Source: Maribacter antarcticus DSM 21422
Lineage (GTDB): Bacteria > Bacteroidota > Bacteroidia > Flavobacteriales > Flavobacteriaceae
DNA length: 64,000 nt
Assembly: GCF_000621125.1 (NCBI RefSeq)
Contig: NZ_JHZC01000009.1
Span: forward strand, 62,001-126,000
Direction: 5' to 3'
Position numbers and translations under genes: made by a program. Positions 36,592-45,180 of this stretch are shown one piece after another (the stretch's first letter is position 1; each line of letters begins with the position of its first letter). Below the pieces are notes generated by a model. The model saw only the letters and a program-made list of their open reading frames with translations. It had not been told where the DNA came from and did not search any database.

Positions 36592-37320
36592 CTAATGCTT
36601 ATTGTATTCTAGCAAATAATTAAGCCCCTTAAGGAGGAATTTGGAATCCGCAAAGATGGTATTTTTTAGTCGTTTAGACAAAAAATGACTATCACCCCCT
36701 GTTAAAATAACTGTTAAATGTTTAAATCGTTGGGCGTATTGCGAAATTACCCCTTCTATTTCATGGAGCACACCATATATCACACCACTATGCATACAGT
36801 TATTTGTGGAGTTTCCAATAAAATCAATAGGGTCTTCCTTTTTCAGCAATGGAAGCTTTTCTGTTTGACCATGCATCGCCTTATACCTCATATTGACACC
36901 AGGGGAAATAGCCCCACCCAAATATTCATTAATATCATTTATAATATCATACGTAATACAAGTACCTGCATCGATAACTAAGGTATTTCCACCTTGATTG
37001 TGGTAAAAAGCAGCAGTAGCCAAGGCAATTCTATCGATTCCTAGTGTGTTTGACGTTGCGTAACTGTTTTTAAAAGGGACTTTAGATTTTGAAGTTAGCA
37101 CATGTACCTTACAAAAAAGGGACAATACCTCGAAAGCCTTTTCATCGGATTTACCTACCAATGCTATAATTGCGAAACGTATTTCTGGAAATGCTTCAAA
37201 AACTGACCTTACCTTTTCCAAAAAAAACGACGGTTCAAAATACTCATCGAACAATAGCCCCTTCTTTTTAAACACCGCAAATTTGATATATGTATTACCA
37301 ATATCTACCACTAAATTCAT
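36592..37320 (-). CDS. coaX: Type III pantothenate kinase
   Basis: A 242-residue ASKHA-fold kinase for the first step of coenzyme A synthesis. Motifs are DIGNTYIKFAVF at the N-terminus, GIDRIALATAA near 96, VIDAGTCITYDII near 117 and GGAISPGVNMR near 137. The C-terminal GGDSHFLSKRL is the ATP-adenine region. Type III enzymes need a monovalent cation and resist feedback by CoA. A perfect -7 box lies 4 bases before its ATG, so it may have its own promoter although it follows the preceding gene by 21 bases. Confidence 0.95.
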   Translation of the reverse strand: MNLVVDIGNTYIKFAVFKKKGLLFDEYFEPSFFLEKVRSVFEAFPEIRFAIIALVGKSDEKAFEVLSLFCKVHVLTSKSKVPFKNSYATSNTLGIDRIALATAAFYHNQGGNTLVIDAGTCITYDIINDINEYLGGAISPGVNMRYKAMHGQTEKLPLLKKEDPIDFIGNSTNNCMHSGVIYGVLHEIEGVISQYAQRFKHLTVILTGGDSHFLSKRLKNTIFADSKFLLKGLNYLLEYNKH

Positions 37321-37324
37321 ATTA

Positions 37325-37332
37325 CAAAGATA
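37325..37332 (-). promoter_or_regulatory. Candidate -7 element of coaX
   Basis: The minus strand reads TATCTTTG, a perfect TAnnTTTG, 4 bases before the coaX ATG and 9 bases after the preceding stop codon. There is no TTG at the -33 distance. If used, the coaX transcript would be almost leaderless. Confidence 0.4.
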
Positions 37333-37341
37333 TAAAACTGA

Positions 37342-39078
37342 TTATGCTTTTAATTTTGGCATGAGCCATAAATATGCCATAGCACAAAAAAAAGTTAAAA
37401 AGAATCCCCAGCGAGAAACCTCAGAAGTTATTTTTCTATTCACCGCTAACGTATCTGACGGGTTAAAAACCCTACTATTTTCCAAAATCGTATTCGCCCC
37501 TATTACCGATTTCCATTGGATGGTGTCCATAACAAAATAATCCATAACAAGACTGGTATCACCTTGCACTGCAAGAGACTGCCACCCTTTTTGTACCGGG
37601 TAGGTTGTACCATGCCACGTATCTTCAAGAACCAAATCTTTAATCAATGGTATCGAATAATCATCCGATTGCTGCACCACTGGCTTTACTAGTACAGTGC
37701 GCAACGTAAACGAATATGGTGTGTCCTGAAATGCAAAAGAATCAGAAGTTTCAAATACTCCAGCTGCTTCCTGCGGCCTTGTGGCACCTTCAATGATTTT
37801 TGACCAAACCTCTCGGTACGAGGCACTCTTACCATCTAATACCAATTGATACGTGTTAGTCAATACCGTGGTGCTTAACCTCCCTTTTCCTAGCACTAAA
37901 CCATACGTATAGTTTTCTGAGACTATACCATTGGCCTTCTTATCCTCAAAGGCATAGGGATACTTCTCTAGTTGTACTTTAGTCTTATTAAAAGTCGAAA
38001 TCTCATCCTTCCCATCCCTTTCAAATCCAAAATCAACCATCCCGTTAGCGGTCCTGAATAAAGCTTCATTAGGTTGTACAAATACACCTGTACCATACGC
38101 CCTAATTACGTTGGTGATACTTTGCTTCGAACCTTTTGATAAGCTCAAAAAAGTATCCGTATCTAAAATCAACAAGTCAAACTTTTTTAAATCTTTTTCT
38201 AAAAAATTGTACAGGGCACTTCTAGGCGTATTAAAATACTCGAATTTGAACCTACCTTTGGTAATCTGACTACGCACCACTAATTCATGACCTTCTTCTG
38301 ATAAAAAATTTTTCAAATATTTAGTTTCAAAAGACGGAGATTGGTTGCTGATAAAAATTCGAAGCACTTGTTTCTTCAATACCATTAAAGGAAGCGGACT
38401 ACTATCAAGGATTTTACCCGCACTATCCTTTTCGGTAAGCTGATAAATATACTTTCCAGATGTTTTTGGATAGCTATCAAACTTGAATCGAAAATTTTCA
38501 TCACTATCAAAAACTATGGAATCCAAACCTTCTCCACTTGAAGATTGTAGTACAAGTCGGTTTCCTAAAACAGGCTGATGATACACCCCATTAATAAACA
38601 GTAAATCACCCATCCGATGCTGTTTTGGATAGTTCAATTTCACAATACCTTTTGGCATATCACCTTTGATGTAGTATGTTGGGATTCCCTCCAACTGCCA
38701 AAAATCAAAATCCCGCAGTCCTTGACCCAATATTGTGACTTGACCAATAGAATCTGTCGAACTAGAAAAATCTACTCCGGTGTTATATTTGATTACTTTA
38801 ACGTTATTTAGCTGTTTTTTAATACTATCAAATTGCTCAGCAGTATACCCTTGCGTAAGCAGCAAAGCACTGCCTGAAACTTCGGCGGCTCGTGTAGGTC
38901 TTAAAAAAAGAAATGACAGCGCGATAACAGCCAAAACACCTACAGTACTGTTGACGAAAAAACCTCTATTAAAGCTTCCTTTCCATGCTGTCCAAATAAA
39001 AAGCAGCAGTAATAAAAAAGCAATACCCAAAGCAGGCCACTGCCATTGCTCGTTTATAAAATGGAGTTGATTATTCAT
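37342..39078 (-). CDS. Membrane protein with amidotransferase-like domain, end of MoxR cluster
   Basis: A 578-residue protein with two N-terminal membrane segments (about 13-31 and 40-58), a large extracytoplasmic or soluble middle part and one C-terminal membrane segment (about 556-574). Residues about 240-345 resemble a class I glutamine-amidotransferase fold (FISNQSPSFETKYLKNFL, then FDLLILDTDTFLSLSK and IRAYGTGVFVQPN), but I see no catalytic Cys-His pair. It ends the DUF4159/MoxR/DUF58/BatA cluster and overlaps the preceding gene by 8 bases. No function is established. Confidence 0.7.
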   Translation of the reverse strand: MNNQLHFINEQWQWPALGIAFLLLLLFIWTAWKGSFNRGFFVNSTVGVLAVIALSFLFLRPTRAAEVSGSALLLTQGYTAEQFDSIKKQLNNVKVIKYNTGVDFSSSTDSIGQVTILGQGLRDFDFWQLEGIPTYYIKGDMPKGIVKLNYPKQHRMGDLLFINGVYHQPVLGNRLVLQSSSGEGLDSIVFDSDENFRFKFDSYPKTSGKYIYQLTEKDSAGKILDSSPLPLMVLKKQVLRIFISNQSPSFETKYLKNFLSEEGHELVVRSQITKGRFKFEYFNTPRSALYNFLEKDLKKFDLLILDTDTFLSLSKGSKQSITNVIRAYGTGVFVQPNEALFRTANGMVDFGFERDGKDEISTFNKTKVQLEKYPYAFEDKKANGIVSENYTYGLVLGKGRLSTTVLTNTYQLVLDGKSASYREVWSKIIEGATRPQEAAGVFETSDSFAFQDTPYSFTLRTVLVKPVVQQSDDYSIPLIKDLVLEDTWHGTTYPVQKGWQSLAVQGDTSLVMDYFVMDTIQWKSVIGANTILENSRVFNPSDTLAVNRKITSEVSRWGFFLTFFCAMAYLWLMPKLKA

Positions 39079-41293
39079 TAGTTTCCAAGGCTTCTAAAAA
39101 TAGTTGATTTAATTTTCCTTGGTACCTATTGTTGCCACTAGGAACCGGATTTGGTTCGGGTAATGCCCTTAGGAGTCCAGCATGGACAGTGTTTACTTTG
39201 TCTACGTTGATTTGCTTGGATTCGGAGAGCCATTTTATGGCTTGTAACGTATTCAAATGGGCACTAGGCTCGGCTATAGCCAAAACGGCCAATTCATCCC
39301 CTGCAGCTTGCAAGATGAACCTGTCGTTTTCAGAAAGTCCACCTTTACCAGACAAAACCAGCTCCAATAATCCTAAAGCTTCCATCATCTTGGGGTACAC
39401 TTCCTCACGCTCCAGTTCTTCTGTTTTGCTAAAACCTTTTATATCCTTAAGCTCCCCTGTCAATCGCTTATCCTCTTTTATTGGTGGTGGATCAAAACCG
39501 ATGCGATGTACATAAATACGAGCACTATTCTTTATTTCCTGAATCAACTTCAAAGCTTTGTACTGGTAGGGAAGTGATTTTTCAGGTTCATAGAGGCGAA
39601 GATACAGCTCCGCATCCCACATTTCTGACATCGCGTCCTTTAACATGCTTCGTAATGATTTAGCAAATAAGGTAGATGCTTCTGGGTCTTCATGATTATG
39701 GACGTACGCTTCCAAAGGGTCTTCTTCTGTACCTTCTGCCGCTTCATTATCGTGTTGATGACCATCATCTTCCTCTGCCACCAAATTATGTTCGTTATTA
39801 CCATCGTGTTTGTGAGAGTAGTCGTCCAACATATCTTCCGGAATTGTGGCTTCTCCAATTTCTTTTGGTGCAGAAGGCGCTTCACTTTCATCGCCCATAA
39901 ATTGGCCATACTTGAGCCGTAAAGCTTTCTGATCAAAACCCAGTTCGTTACTCCTCAAATTAAAATCCTTATTTTTTAGTGTAAATTTTTCAGCAATTAA
40001 TTTCTCAGTGTCGATAATCAGTTGGCGTTGGCTCCTGAAATAATCAGGCATTAAATCAGCTCCCATAGTACCCTCTACCGCAAAGACATCCGTTATCGTA
40101 TCTTTTATGACTGAAAAATACGTTTCGGTTCTCGTAATATTAGGCTTTGGCTCTTTGTTGTCTTTTACCTCAACATAAAAATAAAGTTCGTCTCCTGGCT
40201 CCATTTTTAAGGTCTGTAAATCAATTTTTTTTCTTAGCTCGGAAGCTTTAAATCCTTTTTGAAACGGCGTGTCAAACGCTAAGCGTTCTTCTCGAAACTT
40301 GACTGATTCTCCGGCTCCCTTGCTTACTGTTGCGATGATTGCGATATCTACAATTCCAAAATCGTCAGTTATATTGGTGGTGAATTCCAATTCTTGTGGA
40401 CTATCAACCTCAAAGGTCGAAAACTGCGGCAAATCGTTCATAGTTACCACGGGAGGTTCATCGGCATATACCTCCAAAGCATATAAATTGGATAAATATA
40501 CGTTCCCTAAGGAATCGAGAAACTTAAGGGTATAAAAACTTGAACTTTTCGCTCGCATCTCTTTTACATAAAAATCATTCTTTAAATCCATAGATAGCGC
40601 ATCCGAACCAAACTGCAACCAAGCTTCCTTTATATTTTTATCAAATCCTACAGTCCAATTCACATACGAACCTTCCAGCACCTCTAGATTCAACTCCGAA
40701 GTTGTAAAAGCAGCTTTCTCTGTATAGAAAGGATAACTTACTGTAATGCTTCGGCTAATAACCTCAGGCGGAACTATGTTAGCTACAAGCGTATCCAAAG
40801 GAGTAAAAGTAATCGCATCTTTTTTAGGTATCCCTGATGGAATTGCACTGGAAAAATCTAAAAATCCGGAATTCTGTAAAAAAACACCAAGTCCAACACA
40901 GACCGCCGCAATTATAAAATTCCTCCATAAATTATGTTTTAGACGGATTTGATTCTTATTATCCTGTATTGCATCAGCCATTTTGGACTGTTGAATTTTG
41001 GCCAATAAACTCAATTTGTTTTGTGGTTCCAACAAAAGAGAGGTACTGTGCTCCATTTCGATGACAGTATTGTCCAGATGAATACAAACATCGCTCCGAC
41101 CATACTGCCAAAGTTTTCCCCACAAGACCGTAAGCAGAGCTACCAACAAAAAAATTCCTGTCGAAATCCAAAAATTATACGAAGTAAAATAGACTAGCAG
41201 CGCAACACCAAGGGCAATCAGCATGATTTCTGAAATCCGAAGCAAGCGCCATTTTACGAGCGTTTTTTGAATGATGCTTTTAGCGGCTGTCAT
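39071..41293 (-). CDS. Large membrane-anchored protein resembling DUF4175, with His/acidic insertion
   Basis: A 740-residue protein. Two N-terminal membrane segments (about 20-60) and another near 130-148 are followed by a beta-rich extracytoplasmic region (about 180-400; TVSYPFYTEKAAF, GSYVNWTV, DDFGIVDIAI) and a helical C-terminal half. It resembles the DUF4175 proteins found beside MoxR/DUF58 genes, though I am not certain of the family. Residues about 488-538 are extremely rich in His, Asp and Glu (HKHDGNNEH, DDGHQHDNE, YVHNHEDPE) and could bind zinc, nickel or copper. It overlaps both neighbours by 4-8 bases. Confidence 0.7.
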   Translation of the reverse strand: MTAAKSIIQKTLVKWRLLRISEIMLIALGVALLVYFTSYNFWISTGIFLLVALLTVLWGKLWQYGRSDVCIHLDNTVIEMEHSTSLLLEPQNKLSLLAKIQQSKMADAIQDNKNQIRLKHNLWRNFIIAAVCVGLGVFLQNSGFLDFSSAIPSGIPKKDAITFTPLDTLVANIVPPEVISRSITVSYPFYTEKAAFTTSELNLEVLEGSYVNWTVGFDKNIKEAWLQFGSDALSMDLKNDFYVKEMRAKSSSFYTLKFLDSLGNVYLSNLYALEVYADEPPVVTMNDLPQFSTFEVDSPQELEFTTNITDDFGIVDIAIIATVSKGAGESVKFREERLAFDTPFQKGFKASELRKKIDLQTLKMEPGDELYFYVEVKDNKEPKPNITRTETYFSVIKDTITDVFAVEGTMGADLMPDYFRSQRQLIIDTEKLIAEKFTLKNKDFNLRSNELGFDQKALRLKYGQFMGDESEAPSAPKEIGEATIPEDMLDDYSHKHDGNNEHNLVAEEDDGHQHDNEAAEGTEEDPLEAYVHNHEDPEASTLFAKSLRSMLKDAMSEMWDAELYLRLYEPEKSLPYQYKALKLIQEIKNSARIYVHRIGFDPPPIKEDKRLTGELKDIKGFSKTEELEREEVYPKMMEALGLLELVLSGKGGLSENDRFILQAAGDELAVLAIAEPSAHLNTLQAIKWLSESKQINVDKVNTVHAGLLRALPEPNPVPSGNNRYQGKLNQLFLEALETNE

Positions 41294-42558
41294 TGCCTCC
41301 TCAATTTAGCCGTTATACGTTCCGCCACCAAAACAAAAAGTGCAACGACCCAAAACCATAGATTCAAAGAACTCCTCTTTTGGGTTTTATTACTTGCTTC
41401 CATATCAACAACCGCTGGTATAAATTCTTCTTCAGATATTGTTCTTTTATCCAAACTTGTAACCGCTTCTTTCAGTTGTGGCCTAAATCCTACTATTTGT
41501 GACAAACGTTCTGTTAACCTTCCGTTTAGGACATTTTCAATACTTAGCCGTTCCGTTAGGTCAAACCTATTATTTTGTGATGTTTCTGCAATCAAGTCAT
41601 TGGCTAGGCTATCTGGCTGAAAACGAATTAACGTACCTTCGAAATCTGGAGTGGGCCTGGTTTTAAGCCAAACGATTATATCAAATTCATCTTCCCCAAC
41701 ATCCTGAACTTCGGTGACCAACAATGGCTGTTGCGTGTACTTAATCAAAGCCTCAAAAGCAGCGGAAAAGAAATATTTATCCTTCAAAAAATCGATATCA
41801 TAATACAAACCCACCTGCACCGTATCGGAAGGCCACAAAGGTAATTTATGCGCTACGCCGTTATATTCCAAAGAAATACTGTCGCCAAATTCATAGATGA
41901 TTTGGTCTTTTGGAATAAATTCGTTTTGAATATCAGTATACGTATCATCTCCTTTTACAGCATGTAACAATACGCCTTCGTTTACAGCCGATGCTCCAAC
42001 AAGACTATCGGTTGTCACAATCTCATCCATCACTATCCAATGCACATTATTTGAAATCGTGGGCCGAATTCCTTTCATACCGCTCAACATAGCTTTGGAA
42101 AAAACTACGATACTGTCGGAATTCAACTGCTGTAACTCCTGGGCCATTTGCCAATTGTCGGTTTTAATATCCGGGAGGTTCTCAATGTCTAATTCAGGAA
42201 ACCCTTTGGCTAATAGTCGTAAAGTAGCGTCCGGAGCATCTTCTAAAAAATGGTTCATTTGACCTTCTTTGAGCAATGACGGCTCCATTACATAAGTCAA
42301 GGCGACATTTTTATTTTGAAGGTTTAACTTCGGTTCCGCTAGCGCAAAAACCAACAATGCTAATAGCAGCATACGCAAGAATAATAGCAACAACTCATTT
42401 AATTTCAACTGTCTGCTTTGCTTAGTTTCCTGTTCCTTTAAATAGCGAATACTCCCCACCTTTATGGTCTTCACATCCCCCTTATTCAATAAGTGGATAA
42501 TCAAGGGGAGTGTTACTGCAAATAGACCCCATAGATATGTTGGTTGAAAAAAAGTCAT
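41290..42558 (-). CDS. BatA-domain membrane protein
   Basis: A 422-residue protein. The first 80 residues form the BatA N-terminal domain: FFQPTYLWGLFAVTLPLIIHLLNK, a loop, then LLLLFLRMLLLALLVFALAEPKL, with the conserved basic linker between the two membrane segments. The rest is probably periplasmic, with one C-terminal membrane segment (about 398-412). The middle lacks a clear vWA MIDAS motif, so it is a BatA-N protein without a working integrin-like domain. In Bacteroidota such genes form Bat operons with MoxR and DUF58. It overlaps the next gene by 4 bases. Confidence 0.82.
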   Translation of the reverse strand: MTFFQPTYLWGLFAVTLPLIIHLLNKGDVKTIKVGSIRYLKEQETKQSRQLKLNELLLLFLRMLLLALLVFALAEPKLNLQNKNVALTYVMEPSLLKEGQMNHFLEDAPDATLRLLAKGFPELDIENLPDIKTDNWQMAQELQQLNSDSIVVFSKAMLSGMKGIRPTISNNVHWIVMDEIVTTDSLVGASAVNEGVLLHAVKGDDTYTDIQNEFIPKDQIIYEFGDSISLEYNGVAHKLPLWPSDTVQVGLYYDIDFLKDKYFFSAAFEALIKYTQQPLLVTEVQDVGEDEFDIIVWLKTRPTPDFEGTLIRFQPDSLANDLIAETSQNNRFDLTERLSIENVLNGRLTERLSQIVGFRPQLKEAVTSLDKRTISEEEFIPAVVDMEASNKTQKRSSLNLWFWVVALFVLVAERITAKLRRQ

Positions 42559-42559
42559 A

Positions 42560-43456
42560 TCAGTTGAGGCGGATTCTTTTCTTTAAAAACAACTGCAAGG
42601 CCTTGTCCATAGGCGCATCGCTCCTAAACAGTTCAAATCCTATTCCGTTAGACAAGAAGGTGTTTTTTACGGTTTCTAGATGTTTATTCATCGCCGCTGT
42701 ATAGCTGCTTTTCGCCTGTTTTGCATCGACCTTTATCCGTTTTCCCGTTTCCAAATCCTCAAAGACCATAGGGCCTGTATAGTCGAATTCCAATTCATTT
42801 TTTCCTATAACCTGTAACACAGCCACCTCGTTTCTAGCTGTTTTTAAGGTTGTAATCCACTGGGTCAACTCAGTATTATCTTCATGCATATCGGTAATCA
42901 CAAATAGCAGTTCCTTATGACTCCGTTGATGTATTTTAGCGATATCGTTTTGGTTATTTGGCCAGCTCCCGATCGTTTTTATTTCAATCAACTCGTGCAA
43001 TAGGCGATTGTAATGTTGTTTATGGGATGTAGGATATAAACTTTGTAACCGAGAATCATTAAGTGCAAACAAACCAACGGCATCCCCTTGTTGATGGGCC
43101 AAATACCCTAAAGAGGCCACCAAGACCCGAACATAATCCATCTTGGATAATCCATCTTCTTCATGCATCATAGACGCACTGGAATCCACAATAAACTTTA
43201 CGACGACATGGGTATCTATATCGGATTCCTTTATGTAATACCTGCCGGAACGCGCCAACATTTTCCAATCTAACAAACGCATATCATCCCCTGGATGATA
43301 TGCCCTATATTGACTAAATTCTAAACCAGGACCTACCCTTCTGCTTCCATGAGCACCTGCCAAAAACCCATCCACAATTACACGAGCGATAAGGGCCAAA
43401 CCCGAAACGCTATTGATAATCTTTGGTTTTAATAATTGCTTGTAGTCTTGTTTCAC
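42560..43456 (-). CDS. DUF58 domain protein (vWA-like partner of MoxR)
   Basis: A 298-residue soluble protein with the DUF58 signature near residues 45-80 (RVGPGLEFSQYRAYHPGDD, then DWKMLARSGRYYIKE). A vWA-like fold follows, and VKFIVDSSASMM near 86-97 supplies the DxSxS metal-binding residues. DUF58 proteins are encoded next to MoxR ATPases, and the pair is thought to work as a chaperone or metal-insertion module. It lies one base from the BatA-domain gene and 4 bases from moxR. Confidence 0.9.
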   Translation of the reverse strand: MKQDYKQLLKPKIINSVSGLALIARVIVDGFLAGAHGSRRVGPGLEFSQYRAYHPGDDMRLLDWKMLARSGRYYIKESDIDTHVVVKFIVDSSASMMHEEDGLSKMDYVRVLVASLGYLAHQQGDAVGLFALNDSRLQSLYPTSHKQHYNRLLHELIEIKTIGSWPNNQNDIAKIHQRSHKELLFVITDMHEDNTELTQWITTLKTARNEVAVLQVIGKNELEFDYTGPMVFEDLETGKRIKVDAKQAKSSYTAAMNKHLETVKNTFLSNGIGFELFRSDAPMDKALQLFLKKRIRLN

Positions 43457-43460
43457 TGTA

Positions 43461-44468
43461 TTACTCTTTTGTATTTCCTAGGATGTCCTCCACCAGTTTT
43501 TGGGTAACTGAATCTGAAGTAATACCCTCCGCTTCCGCCCTAAAATTGACAATAATCCGATGGCGTAAAACCGGGAAGGCCACCTTTTTTAAGTCTTCTG
43601 GAGTCACGGAAAAACGCCCCGCTTGCAAGGCACGTGCCTTTGCCGTAAGAATCATCGCCTGCCCGGCTCTTGGACCGGCACCCCAACTTACCCATTCTTT
43701 AACATAGCTATTGGCCGTAGTTACCGGCCGTGTAGCCCTAACAATCGTATTTACATGCCCCATAAGATCATCACTGATGGGTACATCACGTACCAGTTGC
43801 TGTAATTGCATTATATCCTCCCCTCCTAATACTTTATTTACCGTAACTTTCTTTGAGCCTGTAGTTGTTTTTAAAATGGCTGCTTCCTCAATTTCGGAGG
43901 GATATCCAATTTTTATATAGAACAAAAAACGGTCTTGCTGTGCCTCTGGTAAAGGAAAGGTACCCGATTGCTCAATCGGGTTTTGCGTTGCTAAGATAAA
44001 AAAGGGCCTATCCATAGGATAGGTCTGCCCAGAATAGGTAATCTCAAATTCCTGCATCGCTTCCAATAAGGCTGCCTGTGTTTTGGGTGGTGTTCTATTG
44101 ATTTCGTCTGCCAAAATAATATTTGCGAAAATGGGTCCTTTGTTGAACTTAAAGAATTTTTTTCCTGTTGTATGATCTTCCTCCAAAATTTCAGTTCCCA
44201 CTATATCTGAAGGCATGAGATCCGGTGTAAATTGTATTCTACTGAACTTCAATTCTATGGCCTGTGAAATTGTTTTAATCAAGAGCGTTTTAGCCAAACC
44301 CGGAACTCCTTCTAAAAGGGCATGTCCGCCAGCTAAAAAGGTAATTAACAACTGCTCTACCGTTTCTTCCTGACCAACAATTACCTTAGCGATTTCCTTT
44401 TTTAACAGCCCCAACTTATTCGTCAGTGCCTTTATCTCTTTTTCCGCTGTTAGCAGCTTTTTGTCCAT
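43461..44468 (-). CDS. MoxR-family AAA+ ATPase
   Basis: A 335-residue MoxR ATPase. Walker A is GVPGLAKTL near residue 55, Walker B is ILADEINRTPP near 118, sensor 1 is ILATQNPIEQSG near 158, and a C-terminal lid domain follows. MoxR proteins assist maturation of partner protein complexes, often metal-dependent ones, with vWA-type proteins such as the DUF58 protein encoded next. It is the core of this cluster. The DUF4159 gene precedes it by 9 bases. Confidence 0.93.
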   Translation of the reverse strand: MDKKLLTAEKEIKALTNKLGLLKKEIAKVIVGQEETVEQLLITFLAGGHALLEGVPGLAKTLLIKTISQAIELKFSRIQFTPDLMPSDIVGTEILEEDHTTGKKFFKFNKGPIFANIILADEINRTPPKTQAALLEAMQEFEITYSGQTYPMDRPFFILATQNPIEQSGTFPLPEAQQDRFLFYIKIGYPSEIEEAAILKTTTGSKKVTVNKVLGGEDIMQLQQLVRDVPISDDLMGHVNTIVRATRPVTTANSYVKEWVSWGAGPRAGQAMILTAKARALQAGRFSVTPEDLKKVAFPVLRHRIIVNFRAEAEGITSDSVTQKLVEDILGNTKE

Positions 44469-44477
44469 TTTCTCCTA

Positions 44478-45143
44478 TTATGAGGTTAATGCATACATCA
44501 CGATATTTACCCCAAACCGTGTGTTGTCTATTTTATACCATCGTTTATTTCTAAAATCATAATCCCACTCGCAACCATAATCCTTGTTACTATATAATAC
44601 GCCTATTCTTCCGTTGACTTCTATAGCTTTTAAATACTCATGCACCAAATCGTCTCCCCAACCATTTAGCTCTTGTGATGTGGTTGGTGGACCATCTTCA
44701 AACTCAAAAAATATATTATAAATTTCGTGATTGTTTGGTATTTTCCGCAGTGTATCAAAGCCAAATATTTCTTCCATTTGGCGCTCAAAAGACTTGGCAA
44801 AGAGTCCGTCGATGTCATGATTACAATCATCCACAAAGACAAAACCGCCATTGTCCACATACTTTTTAAAATTTTCCTTTTCTTTTTTGGTGAACTGGAC
44901 TAGTTTATGCCCTGAGAGGTAACAAAACGGACATTTAAAAATAGTATCACTCGCGAGCAAAACGATGTTCTCAACCGTATCTACTTGCAGTGTGGTGTAC
45001 TCTACTAGAGAATTAAGTAAATTAGAGGGCATACGCTGGTCTACATCCCAATCTCCGGATTCATATTGTAACCTTGTAAAGAAAAAAGTGTTGTTCAATG
45101 ACCTCGATTCTAATTGTGGTGAAACAAATACTGGTTGTAACAA
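44478..45143 (-). CDS. DUF4159 domain protein, start within a hairpin
   Basis: An ORF of 221 codons at most, of the DUF4159 type (TRLQYESGDWDVDQRMPSN near 24-42, FVFVDDCNHDIDGLFA near 100-115, then NHEIYNIFF). DUF4159 proteins usually have a signal peptide; this one has none. The only upstream start is a TTG at 45143, inside the loop of a perfect 20-bp hairpin, and a stop lies three codons further up. A second TTG at 45098 (before NNTFFFTRL) is an alternative, and there is no ATG before residue 37. Either the protein is cytosolic or its 5' end has been lost or rearranged. It heads the MoxR cluster. Confidence 0.7.
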   Translation of the reverse strand: MLQPVFVSPQLESRSLNNTFFFTRLQYESGDWDVDQRMPSNLLNSLVEYTTLQVDTVENIVLLASDTIFKCPFCYLSGHKLVQFTKKEKENFKKYVDNGGFVFVDDCNHDIDGLFAKSFERQMEEIFGFDTLRKIPNNHEIYNIFFEFEDGPPTTSQELNGWGDDLVHEYLKAIEVNGRIGVLYSNKDYGCEWDYDFRNKRWYKIDNTRFGVNIVMYALTS

Positions 45144-45168
45144 AATAGGTTACAACCAGTATTTGTTT
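45122..45168 (-). terminator. Perfect 20-bp hairpin after tldE, overlapping the DUF4159 gene start
   Basis: AAACAAATACTGGTTGTAAC (45122-45141) and its exact reverse complement (45149-45168) enclose a 7-base loop. It begins 12 bases after the tldE-type gene stop in the direction of transcription. The stem ends in TATTTGTTT but no longer U-run follows. It is probably a terminator for the tldD-tldE operon. Confidence 0.65.
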
Positions 45169-45180
45169 AATCTATATTTA

